Under the pieces are notes generated by a model, which searched no databases, had not been told where the DNA came from, and saw only the letters and a program-made list of their open reading frames with translations. A stretch of 61,765 nucleotides of DNA from the NCBI GenBank assembly GCA_959602365.1, contig CAUGSS010000014.1, forward strand, positions 1 through 61,765, given 5' to 3'. Shown here one piece after another: positions 40,171 through 48,713 of this stretch (position 1 is its first letter; every line of letters starts with the position of its first letter). The position numbers and the translations under genes are program-made. Source of the stretch: an uncultured Eubacteriales bacterium (GTDB lineage: Bacteria > Bacillota > Clostridia > Oscillospirales > Oscillospiraceae).

Positions 40171-40247
40171 GATTAAAAAATCCTCCTGTGTGATACTCCC
40201 CCAGGGAGCGTGATGAACATATTTATCTTTCAAAAGCGCAGGGCACT

Positions 40248-41018
40248 TTATTCAGAACAAGTTAAGGTTTTGGCCCGCTGCCAGAGCGCGCGCCATTCCG
40301 CCGCGTTCAGCGACGCGAGGTCCCGGCCGGCCAGAGATTCCATGGCGGCAAAGCGGGAGATAAACTTATCCGTGGCCCGGTGGAGGGCCTTCTCCGGGTC
40401 GATGTCCAGCTGACGGGCCAGACTGACCAGGGCAAACAGGGCGTCCCCCAGCTCTTCCTCCACGTTAGACCCTTCGGTGACGGCCTGGCGCAGCTCGCCC
40501 ACCTCCTCCTCCACTTTGGAGAGGGGGGCGGCGGTGTCCGTCCACTGGAAGCCGGCCTCCCCGGCCCGCTTCTGGACTTTCCGGGCCCGCCACAGGGCGG
40601 GCAGAGACCGGGCCACCGCCTCCAGGGACTGAGCGTGGGTGGTGTAGCCCTTCTCCTGGCGTTTGAGCTCGTCCCAGCTCTGGCCGCCCTCCTGCCCGAA
40701 GAGGGCGGGGTGGCGGAAGATGAGCTTCTTGCAGGCGGCGTCGGCCACGTCGTCCAGGTCAAAGTGCCCGGCGTCCTCCTCAATGGAGGCGTGGAAGATC
40801 ACCTGCATCAGCACATCGCCCAGCTCCTCCCGGAGCAGGCCGGTATCCTCGTTGTCGATGGCTTCGCAGGCCTCATAGGTCTCCTCCAGGAAGTTGTCCC
40901 GGATGGAGTGGTGGGTCTGGACGCTGTCCCAGGGGCAGCCGTCCTTCTGGCGCAGCAGATGCACCAGGCGGCGAAAATCGTCGACGTTGTAATGGGATTT
41001 GTAGAGAAAATCTATCAT
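40248..41018 (-). CDS. mazG: nucleoside triphosphate pyrophosphohydrolase
   Basis: A 256-residue tandem-domain MazG. The first domain has LRQKDGCPWDSVQTHHSIRDNFLEETYEACEAIDN and EELGDVLMQVIFHA, the EExxE...ExxD metal motif; the second has EEEVGELRQAV and EEELGDALFALVSLARQLDID. It hydrolyses non-canonical NTPs. In Bacillus the YabN protein carries this domain with an N-terminal methyltransferase, which is absent here. ATG at 41018 chosen by GGAG 6 bases upstream. Confidence 0.93.
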   Translation of the reverse strand: MIDFLYKSHYNVDDFRRLVHLLRQKDGCPWDSVQTHHSIRDNFLEETYEACEAIDNEDTGLLREELGDVLMQVIFHASIEEDAGHFDLDDVADAACKKLIFRHPALFGQEGGQSWDELKRQEKGYTTHAQSLEAVARSLPALWRARKVQKRAGEAGFQWTDTAAPLSKVEEEVGELRQAVTEGSNVEEELGDALFALVSLARQLDIDPEKALHRATDKFISRFAAMESLAGRDLASLNAAEWRALWQRAKTLTCSE

Positions 41019-41074
41019 AGAATCTCCGGTTTTGCAAGTAGTTTTGCACAAGTTTTTGAGAAAAAATCCCCGGT

Positions 41075-42670
41075 TTAGTGGATGTGGAGCAGCCGGGCGA
41101 TCTTTTCCCCCTTGGGCATCAGGGACAGATCGTCCCGGGTCAGAATTTTCAGGGCGATCACCAGCACCCCATAAATTGCCACCGCCAGCAGGATAGCGGC
41201 CAGGGTGGACAGGGTGTTGCTCCCGGTCAGCCGGTAGAGCAGGCCATAGCTGCCCCAGGCGGCTCCGCCCATGACCACTGAGGCCAGCAGGGGCTTGGCA
41301 AACAGTTTGAAATAGGAGGGGCAGCGGGGGACAATGCGTTTGACCACCAGCAGCTCCAGGATACAGGCGATGCCGTAGCAGATGCAGGTGCCGATGGGGC
41401 TGCCGAAGATGTTGATGCTGGGGTTGCCCACCATCACAAAGTCAAAGATCACCATGATGACGCCGCCGATCAGCATGATTACAATCGGGATGTTCAGCAC
41501 TCCGTGGGACTGAAGCACCGAGTTGCACACCAGGGTCATGCAGACAAAAATGTTGGCCAGGCCCAGAATGGACAGGATGGGACCCGCCACCGAGGCGTCC
41601 AGCGAGTGGAAGAGCAGCTTGGTGATGGGGGTGCCCAGCACGATCATGCCCACCCCGGAGGGGAGCGCGATCAGGGCGGCAGTCTTCAGGGCGCTGCCCA
41701 CGATGCGGTTGGCGCCCGCCCGGTCCCGACGGGTGAAGCAGACGGTAACAGCGGGGATGACCGATGCGGTGATGGCCACCATCAGAGAGGCGGGGATCTG
41801 GTAGACCGTCTGCACGCCGGTGTAGTTGCCCATCAGGTCCCGGGCGGCCTCTTCGGTCATGTGCAGGGCGTTCTGAAGCCGGCCCATGACCAGGCTGTTG
41901 TCCACGGCGGTGATAATGCTGGTGGAGGCGCTGGTCAGGGAGATGGGGATGGCCAGGGTCAGGCAGGTGCGCAGGATAGACCGGCTGCTGCTGGCCTTGC
42001 CCCCGGTACCCAGGGGGGATTCCAGGCGGGTGCGCCGGAAGTCCCACACCATATAGATGACGGCGGCCAGCTCGGAGACGGAGACGCCCACGATTGCGCC
42101 GGCAGCGCCGATGTAGTCGGGTTTGTGCAGAATCTCGATCAGACACCAAGCCAGGCTCAGCCCCACAATGAGTTTGAACAGGGCCTCGATGATCTGGCTG
42201 ACGGAGGAGGGGGTCATATTCCGGTGGCCCTGGGCATAGCCCCGGAAGCAGGCCAGACAGCACACCAGCGCCACCGAGGGGGCCAGCATCCGCATGCACC
42301 AGACTGCCTTGCTGTTGTTCATCAGGTTGGCGAACTGGCCGGCAAAGATCAGCATGATCAGCGAGCAGAGCACGCCCACGGCCAGGAAGAAGGAGAAGGC
42401 GATCCGGAAGATCTTGCGCACCTGGGCGGGCCGGTCCTGCTCCAGGGCCTGACTGATCATCTTGGACATGGCCACCGGGATGCCGGCGGTGGAGATCATC
42501 AGCATGATGTTGAAGATGTTGAAGGCCGCGCTGAAGTCGGCATAGCCGCTGGAGCCCAGGATATTGACCAGGGGCATTTTGTACACGGCGCTGATGACCT
42601 TGACGATCAAGATGCCGGCGGCCAGAATCGCGGTGCCTCCGAAGAAGGAGTTGGTTCTCTTGGCTGACAT
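41075..42670 (-). CDS. polysaccharide/lipid flippase, SpoVB/YabM type
   Basis: A 531-residue MOP-superfamily flippase with about 14 membrane segments. The start FGGTAILAAGILIVKVISAVYKMPLVNILG is typical of SpoVB/MurJ-like proteins that flip lipid-linked cell-wall or cortex precursors. It is directly upstream of mazG, as YabM is in Bacillus. Whether the substrate is lipid II or another lipid-linked sugar cannot be told. Confidence 0.88.
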   Translation of the reverse strand: MSAKRTNSFFGGTAILAAGILIVKVISAVYKMPLVNILGSSGYADFSAAFNIFNIMLMISTAGIPVAMSKMISQALEQDRPAQVRKIFRIAFSFFLAVGVLCSLIMLIFAGQFANLMNNSKAVWCMRMLAPSVALVCCLACFRGYAQGHRNMTPSSVSQIIEALFKLIVGLSLAWCLIEILHKPDYIGAAGAIVGVSVSELAAVIYMVWDFRRTRLESPLGTGGKASSSRSILRTCLTLAIPISLTSASTSIITAVDNSLVMGRLQNALHMTEEAARDLMGNYTGVQTVYQIPASLMVAITASVIPAVTVCFTRRDRAGANRIVGSALKTAALIALPSGVGMIVLGTPITKLLFHSLDASVAGPILSILGLANIFVCMTLVCNSVLQSHGVLNIPIVIMLIGGVIMVIFDFVMVGNPSINIFGSPIGTCICYGIACILELLVVKRIVPRCPSYFKLFAKPLLASVVMGGAAWGSYGLLYRLTGSNTLSTLAAILLAVAIYGVLVIALKILTRDDLSLMPKGEKIARLLHIH

Positions 42671-42775
42671 GGTGGCCTCCTTGGAAAATCGGAGTGGATA
42701 CGCCCCCGCCGGGGCGTCCAGGGGATACCTTATTGTTTATGACCATGGCCCGGGCGCTATGCCTGCCCCCGGCCC

Positions 42776-43600
42776 TCACATCCGGGCCAGGCAGGTGCGC
42801 ACCAGGGCGGTAAACTTCTCTTTGCCCGCCTCGGCGGCATCCAGGACCTCCTGCTCATCCAGCGGCTGGTCCAGGATGCCGGCGGCCATATTGCACAGCA
42901 TGGAAAAGCCCAGCACCTCCATGCCGCAGTGGTGCGCGGCGATAACCTCCGGGGCGGTGGACATGCCCGCGGCGTCGGCGCCCAGGACCCGGGCGGCCCG
43001 GATCTCGGCGGGCGTTTCGTACTGAGGGCCGGGGAAGAACATATATACCCCCTCCCGCAGGGAAATCCCCAGCTCCGCCGCCCCCTGCCGGGCCACGGCC
43101 TGGAGGCGCCTGGTGTACAGGGCGGTGCTGTCCGGGAAGCGGGTGCCGAACTGGGGCAGGTTTTCCCCCCGGAGCGGAGAGTCCAGGCACAGTTTGAGCT
43201 GGTCGCGGATGAGCATCACGTCCCCGGCCTGCCAGCCGGTGTTGATGCAGCCGGCGGCGTTGGTGACGATCAGTTTGTCCGCCCCCAGCAGCCGCAGCAC
43301 CCGCAGGGGATAGCAGACCTGCTCCATGGAATAGCCCTCGTAATAGTGCATCCGCCCCTGCATCACGGCCACCGGTTTGCCCTCCAGCGTGCCGAACACA
43401 AGACGGCCTCTGTGGCCCTGGACCGTGGAGCGGCAGAAATGGGGGATGTCCTCATAGGGGATATGCACCGGGGACTCCACCTGATCTCCCAGCTCCCCCA
43501 GGCCGGAGCCCAGAATCATGGCCACCTGGGGGACAAACTGCCCCAGGCGCTGCTGGAGCGCGCGGGCGCTGGTCAGATAATCGTCATAGCTGAATTCCAT
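42776..43600 (-). CDS. punA: purine-nucleoside phosphorylase
   Basis: A 274-residue trimeric-type PNP, which splits inosine or guanosine with phosphate. Signatures: ILGSGLGELG near 29-38, PHFCRSTVQGHRGRLVFG with the phosphate-binding His, GRMHYYEGY, TNAAGCINTGW and MSTAPEVIAAHHCGMEV. Full family length. It is upstream of the SpoVB-like gene on the same strand. Confidence 0.95.
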   Translation of the reverse strand: MEFSYDDYLTSARALQQRLGQFVPQVAMILGSGLGELGDQVESPVHIPYEDIPHFCRSTVQGHRGRLVFGTLEGKPVAVMQGRMHYYEGYSMEQVCYPLRVLRLLGADKLIVTNAAGCINTGWQAGDVMLIRDQLKLCLDSPLRGENLPQFGTRFPDSTALYTRRLQAVARQGAAELGISLREGVYMFFPGPQYETPAEIRAARVLGADAAGMSTAPEVIAAHHCGMEVLGFSMLCNMAAGILDQPLDEQEVLDAAEAGKEKFTALVRTCLARM

Positions 43601-43744
43601 AGTGGCCGCCTTTCCAGAAAAAGGGGTGGACGGAAATTAAGACGCTATATTATATAGCATCCCGGGGGAAAAAGCAATCCTCCCGCTGTGAATGACCTGT
43701 TAATTTTGCCGGTTTGGCTGTGGGGGGCAGTCCCGGCGGGGGAT

Positions 43745-44884
43745 TTACTGCATGGAGGGGAACAGCGTTTTGGCGGCAAAGCTCAGGCCGTCGATCAGCG
43801 CGTCCACCTCTGCGCGGGTGGAGTCCCCGGAAAAACTGACCCGGAAGGCCCCGTCCCGCTGGGCCTTGGTCAGGGGCAGGGCGGCGTAGACATGGCTGGG
43901 TTTGCCCCGGTGGCAGGCGCTGCCCGCGGAGACGCAGATCCCCCGGTCCCCCAGCACCCGCACCAGCACTTCGCTCTTGTAGCCCGCCATGGTCAGGGCC
44001 AGGATGTGGGGGGCGTCCCCCGCCGCCACCGGCGTCACCTGGGGCACCTCAGCGGCCAGCCGGGCGAGGGTGTACGCCTTCAAATCCTCCATGCGCCGGA
44101 TGTCCTCCTCCCGGCGGGAGAGGCCCAGACGGCAGGCGGCGGCAAAGGCGGCGATCTGAGCGGTGGGTTCGGTGCCGCTGCGCAGCCCGTTCTCCTGGCC
44201 GCCCCCCAGCAGCAGGGGTTTGAGTTTCAGGCCGGAACGGATATACAGGGCGCCGATTCCCTTGGGGGCGTGGACCTTGTGGCCGCTGATGCTGACCAGA
44301 TCGGCCCCCAGCTCCTTTGGCGTGAAGGGCACTTTCAAAAACCCCTGGACCGCGTCGCAGTGGAGCAGCGCGGGGGCGCCGGCGCGGCGGATGAGCTGGG
44401 AGACCTCCCGGACCGGCAGAAGGGTGCCCAGTTCATTGTTGACCAGCATCATGGACACCAGTACCGTGTCCGGCCGCAGGGCCCGCTCGACCTCCTCCGG
44501 GTCGATGGTCCCCCGGGCGTCGGGCTTCAGCCAGGTCACCTCCCATCCCTCCTGTTCCAGGGCCCGGATGGGTTCCAGTACCGCGCTGTGCTCGATGGCG
44601 GTGGTGATGATGTGTTTCCCCTTCCGGCGGCCGTATTCCACGGCGGAACGGATGGCCCAGTTGTCGCTCTCGGTGCCGCAGGAGGTGAAGAAGAGCTCCT
44701 TGGGGGCGCAGCCCAGGGCCTTTGCCACGTCGGCGCGGTGGGACTCCAGGGCACGGGCGGCCTTTGCCGCCTGGGGATAGCGGGAGGAGGGGTTGAAATA
44801 GCCGTCGGTCATGGCCTCCGCCGCGGCCTGGGCCGCCTCGGGCCAGACCCGGGTGGTGGCGGCGTTGTCCAGATATGCGGTCAT
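43745..44884 (-). CDS. cysteine desulfurase family protein
   Basis: A 379-residue class V aminotransferase-fold enzyme (NifS/IscS group), moving sulfur from cysteine to acceptors. It begins AYLDNAATTRVWPEA, holds the PLP Lys in SISGHKVHAPKGIG and the catalytic Cys in SAGSACHRGKPSHVY. The short Cys loop is of the NifS-like class II type. Its ATG overlaps the mtaB stop (ATGA), and the two are likely made together; MtaB needs sulfur for its Fe-S clusters and product. Confidence 0.92.
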   Translation of the reverse strand: MTAYLDNAATTRVWPEAAQAAAEAMTDGYFNPSSRYPQAAKAARALESHRADVAKALGCAPKELFFTSCGTESDNWAIRSAVEYGRRKGKHIITTAIEHSAVLEPIRALEQEGWEVTWLKPDARGTIDPEEVERALRPDTVLVSMMLVNNELGTLLPVREVSQLIRRAGAPALLHCDAVQGFLKVPFTPKELGADLVSISGHKVHAPKGIGALYIRSGLKLKPLLLGGGQENGLRSGTEPTAQIAAFAAACRLGLSRREEDIRRMEDLKAYTLARLAAEVPQVTPVAAGDAPHILALTMAGYKSEVLVRVLGDRGICVSAGSACHRGKPSHVYAALPLTKAQRDGAFRVSFSGDSTRAEVDALIDGLSFAAKTLFPSMQ

Positions 44885-46170
44885 GCTTCCACCAGCTTTC
44901 CGTAAAGCGCTCCATTCTCCGCCGATTCGATGGAAACAGCGCGCAGTTCGTTGTGAAGGTTGTTCCCGCTGCAGCGCACCTCCACATAGTTGGGGGCGTG
45001 TCCCCGCCACAGCCCCTCTTTCTCCTCCTCAAAGAGGACGGGGAGGGTTTTCCCGATGTAGTGGGCCAGATACTCCGCCTCCATCTCCGCCGCCACCTGG
45101 GCGGCCCGGTGGACCCGGGCCTCTTTCTCCGCGTTGGAGACCTGGCCGGGCATGTCGCAGGCGGGAGTGCCGCTGCGCCGGGAGTAGGGGAAGATGTGCA
45201 TGGAGGAGAAATTTGCCCGCCGGAGGAAGTCCAGGGTGGCGGCGAACTCCGCCTCGGTTTCCCCGGGGAAGCCGCAGATCAGGTCGGTGGTGATGGCCGG
45301 GTGGTCGAAGTGGGCGCGCAGCAGCTGGCAGGAGGTCAGATAGCGCGCCGTGTCGTACTTCCGGTTCATCCGCTTCAGGGTGGCGTCGCAGCCGCTCTGG
45401 AGGGAGAGGTGGAAGTGGGGGCACAGGTTGGGCAGCTTTGCCGCCCGCAGGCAGAACTCCTCGGTGACCGTCCGGGGTTCCAGGCTGCCCAGCCGCACCC
45501 GCAGGGACGGGACGGCGGCGCAGACGGCCTCCACCAGGTCGATCAGGCTCTGGCCCTCCTTCAAATCCCTGCCCCAGCTGGAGATCTCAATGCCGGTGAG
45601 GACAATTTCCCGGTATCCCTCCGATCCCATCCGCCGGGCCTCGGAGACCGCCTGCTCCAGGGGCAGGGAGCGCACCGGGCCCCGGGCGTAGGGGATGGCG
45701 CAGTAGGTGCAGAAGTTGACGCAGCCGTCCTCCACCTTGAGCATGCACCGGGTGCGGCCGGCCAGCCCTCCGGCGGGCAGGAACTCAAAGCTCCGGCGGG
45801 ACATGACCGCATCCACATGGACCTGCTGTTTTCCCCGGACGGCCTGTTCCAGGTCGTCCAGAAAGGCAAGCCGGTCCCCGGTGCCGGAGATCAGGTCCAC
45901 ATCCAGCTCCTCCACCGCTTCGGGGGTGGTCTGAGCGTAGCAGCCGCACACTGCCACCACCCCGTTGGGGCTCATCCGCCGGGCCCGGCGGATGGCCTGG
46001 CGGGATTTCTTGTCGCTGACGGCGGTGACGGTACAGGTGTTGATAATGTAGGCGTCGGCGGGGGACTCGAAGTCCACCAGAGAGTGGCCCCGCTGGCGCA
46101 AAATGGTCTCCATGGCCTGGGTTTCGTATTGATTCACTTTGCACCCCAGGGTGTAAATGGCGATTCTCAT
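44881..46170 (-). CDS. mtaB: tRNA t6A37 methylthiotransferase MtaB
   Basis: A 429-residue radical-SAM methylthiotransferase that makes ms2t6A37 in tRNA. The N-terminal UPF0004 domain has Cys ligands in YTLGCKVNQYET, INTCTV and VCGCYAQ; the radical-SAM motif is CVNFCTYCAIPYARG; a TRAM domain forms the C-terminus. The ATG at 46170 gives the conserved start and has AGGAT upstream; two in-frame ATG lie just before. Confidence 0.95.
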   Translation of the reverse strand: MRIAIYTLGCKVNQYETQAMETILRQRGHSLVDFESPADAYIINTCTVTAVSDKKSRQAIRRARRMSPNGVVAVCGCYAQTTPEAVEELDVDLISGTGDRLAFLDDLEQAVRGKQQVHVDAVMSRRSFEFLPAGGLAGRTRCMLKVEDGCVNFCTYCAIPYARGPVRSLPLEQAVSEARRMGSEGYREIVLTGIEISSWGRDLKEGQSLIDLVEAVCAAVPSLRVRLGSLEPRTVTEEFCLRAAKLPNLCPHFHLSLQSGCDATLKRMNRKYDTARYLTSCQLLRAHFDHPAITTDLICGFPGETEAEFAATLDFLRRANFSSMHIFPYSRRSGTPACDMPGQVSNAEKEARVHRAAQVAAEMEAEYLAHYIGKTLPVLFEEEKEGLWRGHAPNYVEVRCSGNNLHNELRAVSIESAENGALYGKLVEA

Positions 46171-46296
46171 AACCATCATCCTAAAAATCTCAAATATGCC
46201 TCATTATAACGAAAACTGGGCCAGGTGTCAAAATCCCGCTCCGGCAGCGGTTATAGCGGTATGCTGTGAAAGTTATAATAAGCTGGAGCGACGCCA

Positions 46297-46324
46297 TTGA
46301 TTCGCAGGGATGATATGGTAAAAT
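46297..46324 (+). promoter_or_regulatory. promoter of the MATE gene
   Basis: TTGATT (46297-46302) and TAAAAT (46319-46324), spacer 16 bases, about 45 bases before the start. Confidence 0.55.
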
Positions 46325-46370
46325 AGGGACATGACATGAAGCAAAAATCAAAACATAGGGAGAGAAGAGG

Positions 46371-47711
46371 ATGGAAAAAACCATGACTCAGGGCAAAGAG
46401 TGGAAACTCATTCTGCTGTTTACCCTGCCGCTGATGGCGGGCAACCTGCTGCAGCAGCTGTACAATACGGTGGACGGCGTTATTGTGGGCAACTTTGTGG
46501 GGGAGGACGCCCTGTCCTCGGTGGGCACCTGTTCGCCGCTGACCCTGCTGTTCATCGCCATCGCCATGGGCATGTCTACCGGCGCCTCCATTGTGATCTC
46601 CCAGTTCTACGGGGCTGGGGCCATGGAGGAGATGCGCCGCAGCGTGGCCACCGCCATGCTGCTGCTGATGGGGCTGGGTGTGGTGCTGACGGTGCTGGCC
46701 TTTGCCGGGGCCGGCTGGCTGCTGGACGGAGTGCTGGGGGTGCAGGACTATCTGCTGGCCGACGCGGTCACCTATTTCCGCATCTATGCCCTGGGCCTGT
46801 TTTTCCAGTTTGTCTATAACATTGCCGCGGCGGTGCTGCGCTCTCTGGGCAACAGCCGGGCCACCCTGTATGTGCTGCTGCTGTCCTCTGTCTGCAATGT
46901 GGTGCTGGATCTGGCGGCGGTGCTGATCCTCCACTGGGGGGTCATGGGCGTGGCGGTGGCCACGGTGATCTCCCAGGTCCTCTCGGCGGTTGTCAGTGTG
47001 GCCTATCTGTTCCGGACCTACCCCAACCTGCGCTTCCGGAAAGGGGAGTTCCGCTTCCACCGGGAGACCGCCGGGCTGATTCTGAAAATGGGCATCCCCT
47101 CTACCATCCAGCAGTGCGTGGTCTCCTTCAACCATATGGCCATCCAGCGGGTGGTCAACGCCTTTGACATCACCGCCGGCTATACTGCCGCCATGCGCAT
47201 TGAAAACTTCATCTGCATTCCGGCTCAGAGCTTCTTTTTAGGCATGTCCACCTTCACCGGCCAGAACCTGGGCGCCCGGCAGCTGGACCGGGTGCGCCGG
47301 GGCCTGCGCGGTACGCTGATCATGAGCACCATTTCGGTGGTGATCATCTCCAGCCTGGTGCTGCTGCTGGCCCCCCAGCTGGTGGGCCTGTTCGGCGTGG
47401 TGGGCGACTCCAGGGCGGTGGGCGTCACCTACCTGCACTATGTGGCAGTGGGATTCATTTTGTTCAGCTGGTACTTCTGCTTCAACGGCGTGCTCCAGGG
47501 GGCGGGGGACGTGATGTTCACCCTGTTCAACACCGTGTCCAGCCTGGTGCTGCGCACCGTTGTGACCTACATCCTGGCCTTCCTGACCCCGGTGGGATAT
47601 GTGGCCATCTGGTGGAGCCTGATTGTCAGCTGGGTGTACAACGTGGTGCTGGCCTATCTGCGTTACCGCTTCGGCCCCTGGAAGCATAAGGGCGTTGTGG
47701 CGGCGGAATGA
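46371..47711 (+). CDS. MATE family efflux transporter
   Basis: A 446-residue MATE transporter with about 12 membrane segments, exporting drugs or metabolites in exchange for Na+ or H+. The first helix region LPLMAGNLLQQLYNTVDGVIVGNFVG is diagnostic, and the second half repeats it (MGIPSTIQQCVVSFNHMAIQRVVNAFD). Start at 46371 with GGGAGAG; another ATG 4 codons later is possible. The substrate is unknown. Confidence 0.93.
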   Translation: MEKTMTQGKEWKLILLFTLPLMAGNLLQQLYNTVDGVIVGNFVGEDALSSVGTCSPLTLLFIAIAMGMSTGASIVISQFYGAGAMEEMRRSVATAMLLLMGLGVVLTVLAFAGAGWLLDGVLGVQDYLLADAVTYFRIYALGLFFQFVYNIAAAVLRSLGNSRATLYVLLLSSVCNVVLDLAAVLILHWGVMGVAVATVISQVLSAVVSVAYLFRTYPNLRFRKGEFRFHRETAGLILKMGIPSTIQQCVVSFNHMAIQRVVNAFDITAGYTAAMRIENFICIPAQSFFLGMSTFTGQNLGARQLDRVRRGLRGTLIMSTISVVIISSLVLLLAPQLVGLFGVVGDSRAVGVTYLHYVAVGFILFSWYFCFNGVLQGAGDVMFTLFNTVSSLVLRTVVTYILAFLTPVGYVAIWWSLIVSWVYNVVLAYLRYRFGPWKHKGVVAAE

Positions 47712-47740
47712 TCTGATGTGCCAAAAGCCGGGAAAAAGCT

Positions 47741-47768
47741 TTGCAAAGACGGCATAATATGCTAAAAT
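47741..47768 (+). promoter_or_regulatory. promoter of the HD phosphohydrolase gene
   Basis: TTGCAA (47741-47746) and TAAAAT (47763-47768), spacer 16 bases. A 14-bp inverted repeat begins inside the -10 box. Confidence 0.5.
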
Positions 47769-47801
47769 AAACTCCATCCTGTTTCCGGGATGGAGTTTAT
47801 T
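47766..47801 (+). repeat. 14-bp inverted repeat at the HD-gene transcription start
   Basis: AATAAACTCCATCC (47766-47779) and its exact complement (47788-47801). It could end the upstream MATE message, act as an operator on the new promoter, or shape the 5' end of the HD-gene RNA. The tail TGCTGTATC is not a T tract. Confidence 0.6.
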
Positions 47802-47831
47802 TGCTGTATCATTTGCGGAGGAGGGATTCCG

Positions 47832-48416
47832 TTGGCCCAGGCATACAACTTCTTTGCCCTGATCGCCCGGATGAAGTACATCGACCGCTGGGCGCTGATG
47901 CGCAACACCGAGCCGGAGAATATCCAGGAGCACTCCCATCAGGTGGCGGTGCTGGCCCACGCCCTGGCGGTGATTCAGAATCGCCACTTCGGCGGCCGGA
48001 TGGATCCGGGAGAGGTGGCGGTGGCCGCCCTGTACCACGACGCCACCGAGATCATCACCGGGGACATGCCCACCCCCATCAAGTACTATAACGACACCTT
48101 GCGGGACTCCTACAAGGAGGTGGAGGCCATGGCCGCCGACCGGCTGCTGGCCATGCTGCCCGGGGAGCTGCGGGAGATTTATGAGCCGCTGCTGAAGGAG
48201 CGGGACCCGGAGGTGCGCGTCATTGTCAAGGCGGCGGACAAGCTGTCCGCCTACCTCAAATGCGTGGAGGAGCTGAAGGCGGGCAACAACGAGTTCCGTC
48301 TGGCCAGGGAACAGACCTGGGCCGCCCTGGCGGACAACCCGCTGCCCGCCCTGCAATATTTCATCGAGCATTTCCTGCCCAGCTTCGAGTTGACGCTGGA
48401 CGAGCTGCAATCATAA
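47832..48416 (+). CDS. HD-domain 5'-deoxynucleotidase, YfbR type
   Basis: A 194-residue HD phosphohydrolase like YfbR, which removes phosphate from deoxynucleoside monophosphates. The metal residues lie in EHSHQVAVLAHALA and YHDATEIITGDMPTPIKY, with the later Asp in VKAADKLSAYLKC. The start is TTG at 47832, with GGAGGAGG upstream; the in-frame ATG at 47790 lies in the inverted repeat and gives unrelated residues. Confidence 0.88.
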   Translation: MAQAYNFFALIARMKYIDRWALMRNTEPENIQEHSHQVAVLAHALAVIQNRHFGGRMDPGEVAVAALYHDATEIITGDMPTPIKYYNDTLRDSYKEVEAMAADRLLAMLPGELREIYEPLLKERDPEVRVIVKAADKLSAYLKCVEELKAGNNEFRLAREQTWAALADNPLPALQYFIEHFLPSFELTLDELQS

Positions 48417-48432
48417 AGGAGAGGGTTTTATT

Positions 48433-48702
48433 ATGCGCGCTATCGTTACCGTCGTAGGCAAGGACCGGGTCGGCATTATCGCCGGCGTCTGCTCCCTGCT
48501 CTCCGCCCATCAGGTCAATGTGCTGGACATCAGCCAGACCATCCTCCAGGGGTATTTCACCATGATCATGGTGGTAGATGCCTCCGCCTGCTCTGTGGAC
48601 TTTGCCACCCTGGTCACCGAACTGGAGCGGCAGGGCGAGGAGATGGGGCTGGCCATCCACGCCCAGCGGGAAGAGATCTTCAACGCCATGCACCGGATCT
48701 GA
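48433..48702 (+). CDS. ACT domain protein (UPF0237 family)
   Basis: An 89-residue single ACT domain (MRAIVTVVGKDRVGIIAGVCSLLSAHQVNVLDISQTILQ is its recognisable first half), expected to bind an amino acid or similar ligand as a dimer. It precedes the UPF0210 gene by 11 bases; the two families are almost always paired, so it likely regulates or senses for that partner. Confidence 0.93.
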   Translation: MRAIVTVVGKDRVGIIAGVCSLLSAHQVNVLDISQTILQGYFTMIMVVDASACSVDFATLVTELERQGEEMGLAIHAQREEIFNAMHRI

Positions 48703-48713
48703 GGGGTGACGCT

